A stretch of DNA of 6,332 nucleotides from JAQGMJ01 sp036271855 (GTDB lineage: Bacteria > Pseudomonadota > Gammaproteobacteria > Burkholderiales > JAEUOS01). The position numbers and the translations under genes are program-made. Shown here piece by piece: positions 4,341-6,332 of this stretch (within the stretch, counting starts at the first letter, position 1; each line of letters begins with the position of its first letter). A model generated the notes under the pieces. The model saw only the letters and a list, made by a program, of their open reading frames with translations, had not been told where the DNA came from and did not search any database. The DNA is taken from positions 1 through 6,332 of the forward strand of contig DATAZV010000504.1 of the NCBI GenBank assembly GCA_036271855.1. The letters are read 5' to 3'.

Positions 4341-6332
4341 ATGAAACGCATGTTGTTCAACGCGACCCACTCGGAAGAGTTGCGCGTCGCGATAGTCGAC
4401 GGTCAGAAACTGATCGACCTCGATATCGAAACCGCTGGCCAGGAACAGCGTAAAAGCAATATCTACAAGGGTGTCATCACCCGCATAGAACCCTCCCTGG
4501 AAGCCGCTTTCGTCGACTACGGCGTCGACCGCCACGGCTTTTTGCCCTTCAAGGAAATCTCGCGGGTCTACTTCCGCGACGGCGTCAACGTCCGCGACGC
4601 TTCCATCAAGGAAGCGATGCGCGAAGGCCAGGAAGTGCTGGTCCAGGTCGAAAAAGACGAGCGCGGCAACAAGGGCGCAGCCCTCACCACTTTCATCTCG
4701 CTGGCCGGCCGCTACCTGGTGCTGATGCCCAACAACCCGCGCGGCGGCGGTGTTTCGCGCCGCGTCGAAGGCGACGACCGGCAGGAGCTGAAGGAAGTGA
4801 TGGACCAGCTCAAGTACCCCGACGGCATGAGCCTGATCGCCCGCACCGCCGGCATCGGCCGCGCCGCCGACGAACTGCAGTGGGACCTGAACTACCTCTT
4901 GAAGCTGTGGGACGCGATCAAGTCCGCCTCCGACTCGCTCAAGGGCGCCAACCTGATCTACCTCGAGTCGAGCCTGGTGATCCGCGCCATCCGCGATTAC
5001 TTCTCGCCCGACATCGGCGAAATCCTGATCGACACCGACGAGATTTTCGAGCAGGCCCAGACCTTCATGTCGCTGGTGATGCCGGACACGGAAAACCGCG
5101 TCAAGCGCTATCGCGACGATGTGCCGCTGTTCTCGCGCTTCCAGATCGAGCACCAGATCGAGTCCGCGTATTCGCGCACCGTCTCCCTGCCCTCCGGCGG
5201 CGCCATCGTCATCGACCATACCGAAGCCCTGGTGTCGGTGGACGTCAACTCGGCCCGCTCGACCCGCGGCAGCGACATCGAGGAAACTGCGTTCCGCACC
5301 AACTCCGAGGCTGCCGACGAAGTCGCGCGCCAGTTGCGCCTGCGCGACCTGGGCGGCCTGATCGTGATCGACTTCATCGACATGGAAAGCGCGCGCAACC
5401 AGCGCGATGTCGAGCAGCGCCTGAAAGACGCCCTGCGCCCGGACCGCGCCCGCGTGCAACTGGGCAAGATCTCGCGCTTCGGCCTGATGGAACTGTCGCG
5501 CCAGCGCCTGCGCCCGGCACTCGCCGAAGCCAGCTATACGGTCTGCCCCCGCTGCAACGGCACCGGCCACATCCGCGACACCGAATCTTCCGCGCTGAAC
5601 ATCCTGCGCATGATCCAGGAAGAGGCGATGAAGGACAACACCGCCACCGTGCACGCACAGGTGCCGGTCGATGTCGCCACCTTCCTGCTGAACGAGAAGC
5701 GGGTCGAGATCAACCGCATCGAGGCGCGCCTGAAGGTCAACGTGCTGGTGATCCCGAACATCCACCTGGAGACGCCGCACCACACCATCGAGCGCCTGCG
5801 CCACGACGAATCGTCGCCGCTGGAGTCCGGCAAGGCCAGCTTCCAGATGGTCAGCGAGGAAGAGCCCGAGGGCTACAAGCGCAAGGAAGCGAAGGACGCG
5901 CCGAAGAAACTCGAACCCGCCGTCAAGGGCATCATCCCCGAGGCGCCCGCGCCGCGCGCGGCTGTGGCTGAAAGCCTTGCCACCGCTTCCAAGGCACCGG
6001 CTGCCCACGCCCCTTCGCCGATCCTGGCACAGGACAGCGGCGGCATCATCGACCGCATTCTCGGCTGGTTCAAGCCGCCCAAGACCACCGCCGCGGCAGT
6101 AGCCGCGCCGGCCAAGCCGGCGGCGCAGCCGCCCTCCGCACTGACAGACTCTTCCGAAGCGCGCAGCAATCGCGAAGGCCGCGGCCGTGGCCGCGGGCGT
6201 GACCGCAACGAGCGCGGCGGCGAAGGTCGAAATGAGGGCCGTGGTGAGGGTCGTGGGGAGGGCCTCCAGCGCAGCGAGCGTGGCGGCGAGGAAATGCAAG
6301 CGGGCGAAGGCGGCCCGCCGAATGAGGGTGGC
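4341..6332 (+). CDS. rne: Ribonuclease E (3' partial)
   Basis: The frame is open for 664 codons from the ATG to the window edge without a stop. RNase E is the essential endoribonuclease of mRNA decay and rRNA/tRNA processing and the scaffold of the degradosome at the inner membrane. The catalytic half is near-complete by comparison with E. coli: S1 domain (about 36-119), RNase H-like/5'-sensor region (about 120-280), and the DNase I-like domain with metal ligands Asp301 (VDVNSARSTRG) and Asp344 (LIVIDFIDM), equivalent to E. coli Asp303 and Asp346. The Zn-link CPRC is at 402-405 and the small domain at about 415-510. Beyond lies a low-complexity scaffold: Ala/Pro-rich linkers, a short amphipathic stretch GGIIDRILGWFK (567-578) like a membrane-targeting helix, more Ala/Pro, then an Arg/Gly/Glu-rich segment (611-650) resembling an RNA-binding tail. 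The conserved scaffold helix separates it from the shorter RNase G. An antisense frame of similar length covers it but has no protein-like features. Confidence 0.97.
   Translation, partial: MKRMLFNATHSEELRVAIVDGQKLIDLDIETAGQEQRKSNIYKGVITRIEPSLEAAFVDYGVDRHGFLPFKEISRVYFRDGVNVRDASIKEAMREGQEVLVQVEKDERGNKGAALTTFISLAGRYLVLMPNNPRGGGVSRRVEGDDRQELKEVMDQLKYPDGMSLIARTAGIGRAADELQWDLNYLLKLWDAIKSASDSLKGANLIYLESSLVIRAIRDYFSPDIGEILIDTDEIFEQAQTFMSLVMPDTENRVKRYRDDVPLFSRFQIEHQIESAYSRTVSLPSGGAIVIDHTEALVSVDVNSARSTRGSDIEETAFRTNSEAADEVARQLRLRDLGGLIVIDFIDMESARNQRDVEQRLKDALRPDRARVQLGKISRFGLMELSRQRLRPALAEASYTVCPRCNGTGHIRDTESSALNILRMIQEEAMKDNTATVHAQVPVDVATFLLNEKRVEINRIEARLKVNVLVIPNIHLETPHHTIERLRHDESSPLESGKASFQMVSEEEPEGYKRKEAKDAPKKLEPAVKGIIPEAPAPRAAVAESLATASKAPAAHAPSPILAQDSGGIIDRILGWFKPPKTTAAAVAAPAKPAAQPPSALTDSSEARSNREGRGRGRGRDRNERGGEGRNEGRGEGRGEGLQRSERGGEEMQAGEGGPPNEGG

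Noticed and set aside
6159..6290. GGCCGTGGT/GAGGGTCGTGG-type repeats considered as a tandem DNA repeat
   Set aside because: The repetition follows the codons of the Arg/Gly/Glu-rich RNase E tail with irregular units, so it is explained by the protein sequence.
4305..6299. A 664-codon minus-strand open frame antisense to nearly all of rne
   Set aside because: The plus strand here encodes an unmistakable RNase E with intact catalytic and zinc residues. The antisense product is low in recognisable motifs and is the usual by-product of GC-rich codon bias.

Overview
The window looks like a piece of a GC-rich betaproteobacterial chromosome, most likely Burkholderiales and perhaps Oxalobacteraceae. 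This rests on the GC-rich codon usage, an RNase E very close to the proteobacterial type, and a compact rluC / HAD phosphatase / Rieske / sppA gene string beside rne. The taxonomic placement is inference from remembered gene order and protein style, not from a search.

Layout. Bases 1-582 (+) hold the C-terminal 193 codons of a TfdA/TauD-type Fe(II)/2-oxoglutarate dioxygenase cut by the left edge. A perfect 10-bp inverted repeat at 631-661 ends in T runs on both strands and probably terminates both this gene and the one converging on it. From 3741 down to 681 (-) runs a tightly packed operon of four genes, in transcription order: rluC (23S rRNA pseudouridine synthase), an HAD phosphatase of the phosphoglycolate-phosphatase type, a small stand-alone Rieske [2Fe-2S] protein, and sppA (S49 membrane signal peptide peptidase). 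The junctions are a 3-nt stop/start overlap, a 22-nt overlap and a 9-nt gap, so translational coupling is likely. Bases 3742-4340 are a 599-bp divergent intergenic region without a convincing gene. From 4341 to the right edge (+) is rne, encoding RNase E; it stays open for 664 codons and loses its extreme C-terminus to the window end.

How the genes relate. RluC and RNase E both act on RNA (modification of 23S rRNA; rRNA/tRNA maturation and mRNA decay) and are transcribed divergently, an arrangement also known in E. coli, where the long rne leader mediates RNase E autoregulation. The intergenic region here is long enough to hold such a leader, and several short inverted repeats can be seen in it. 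The HAD, Rieske and SppA proteins have no obvious shared pathway with RluC. The dioxygenase is a separate, convergent catabolic-type gene.

No strong evidence for a previously undescribed system was found. The points most worth a second look are the rne leader, the uncertain start/promoter of rluC, the orphan Rieske protein inside the operon, and the membrane-helix plus Arg/Gly-rich tail of RNase E.
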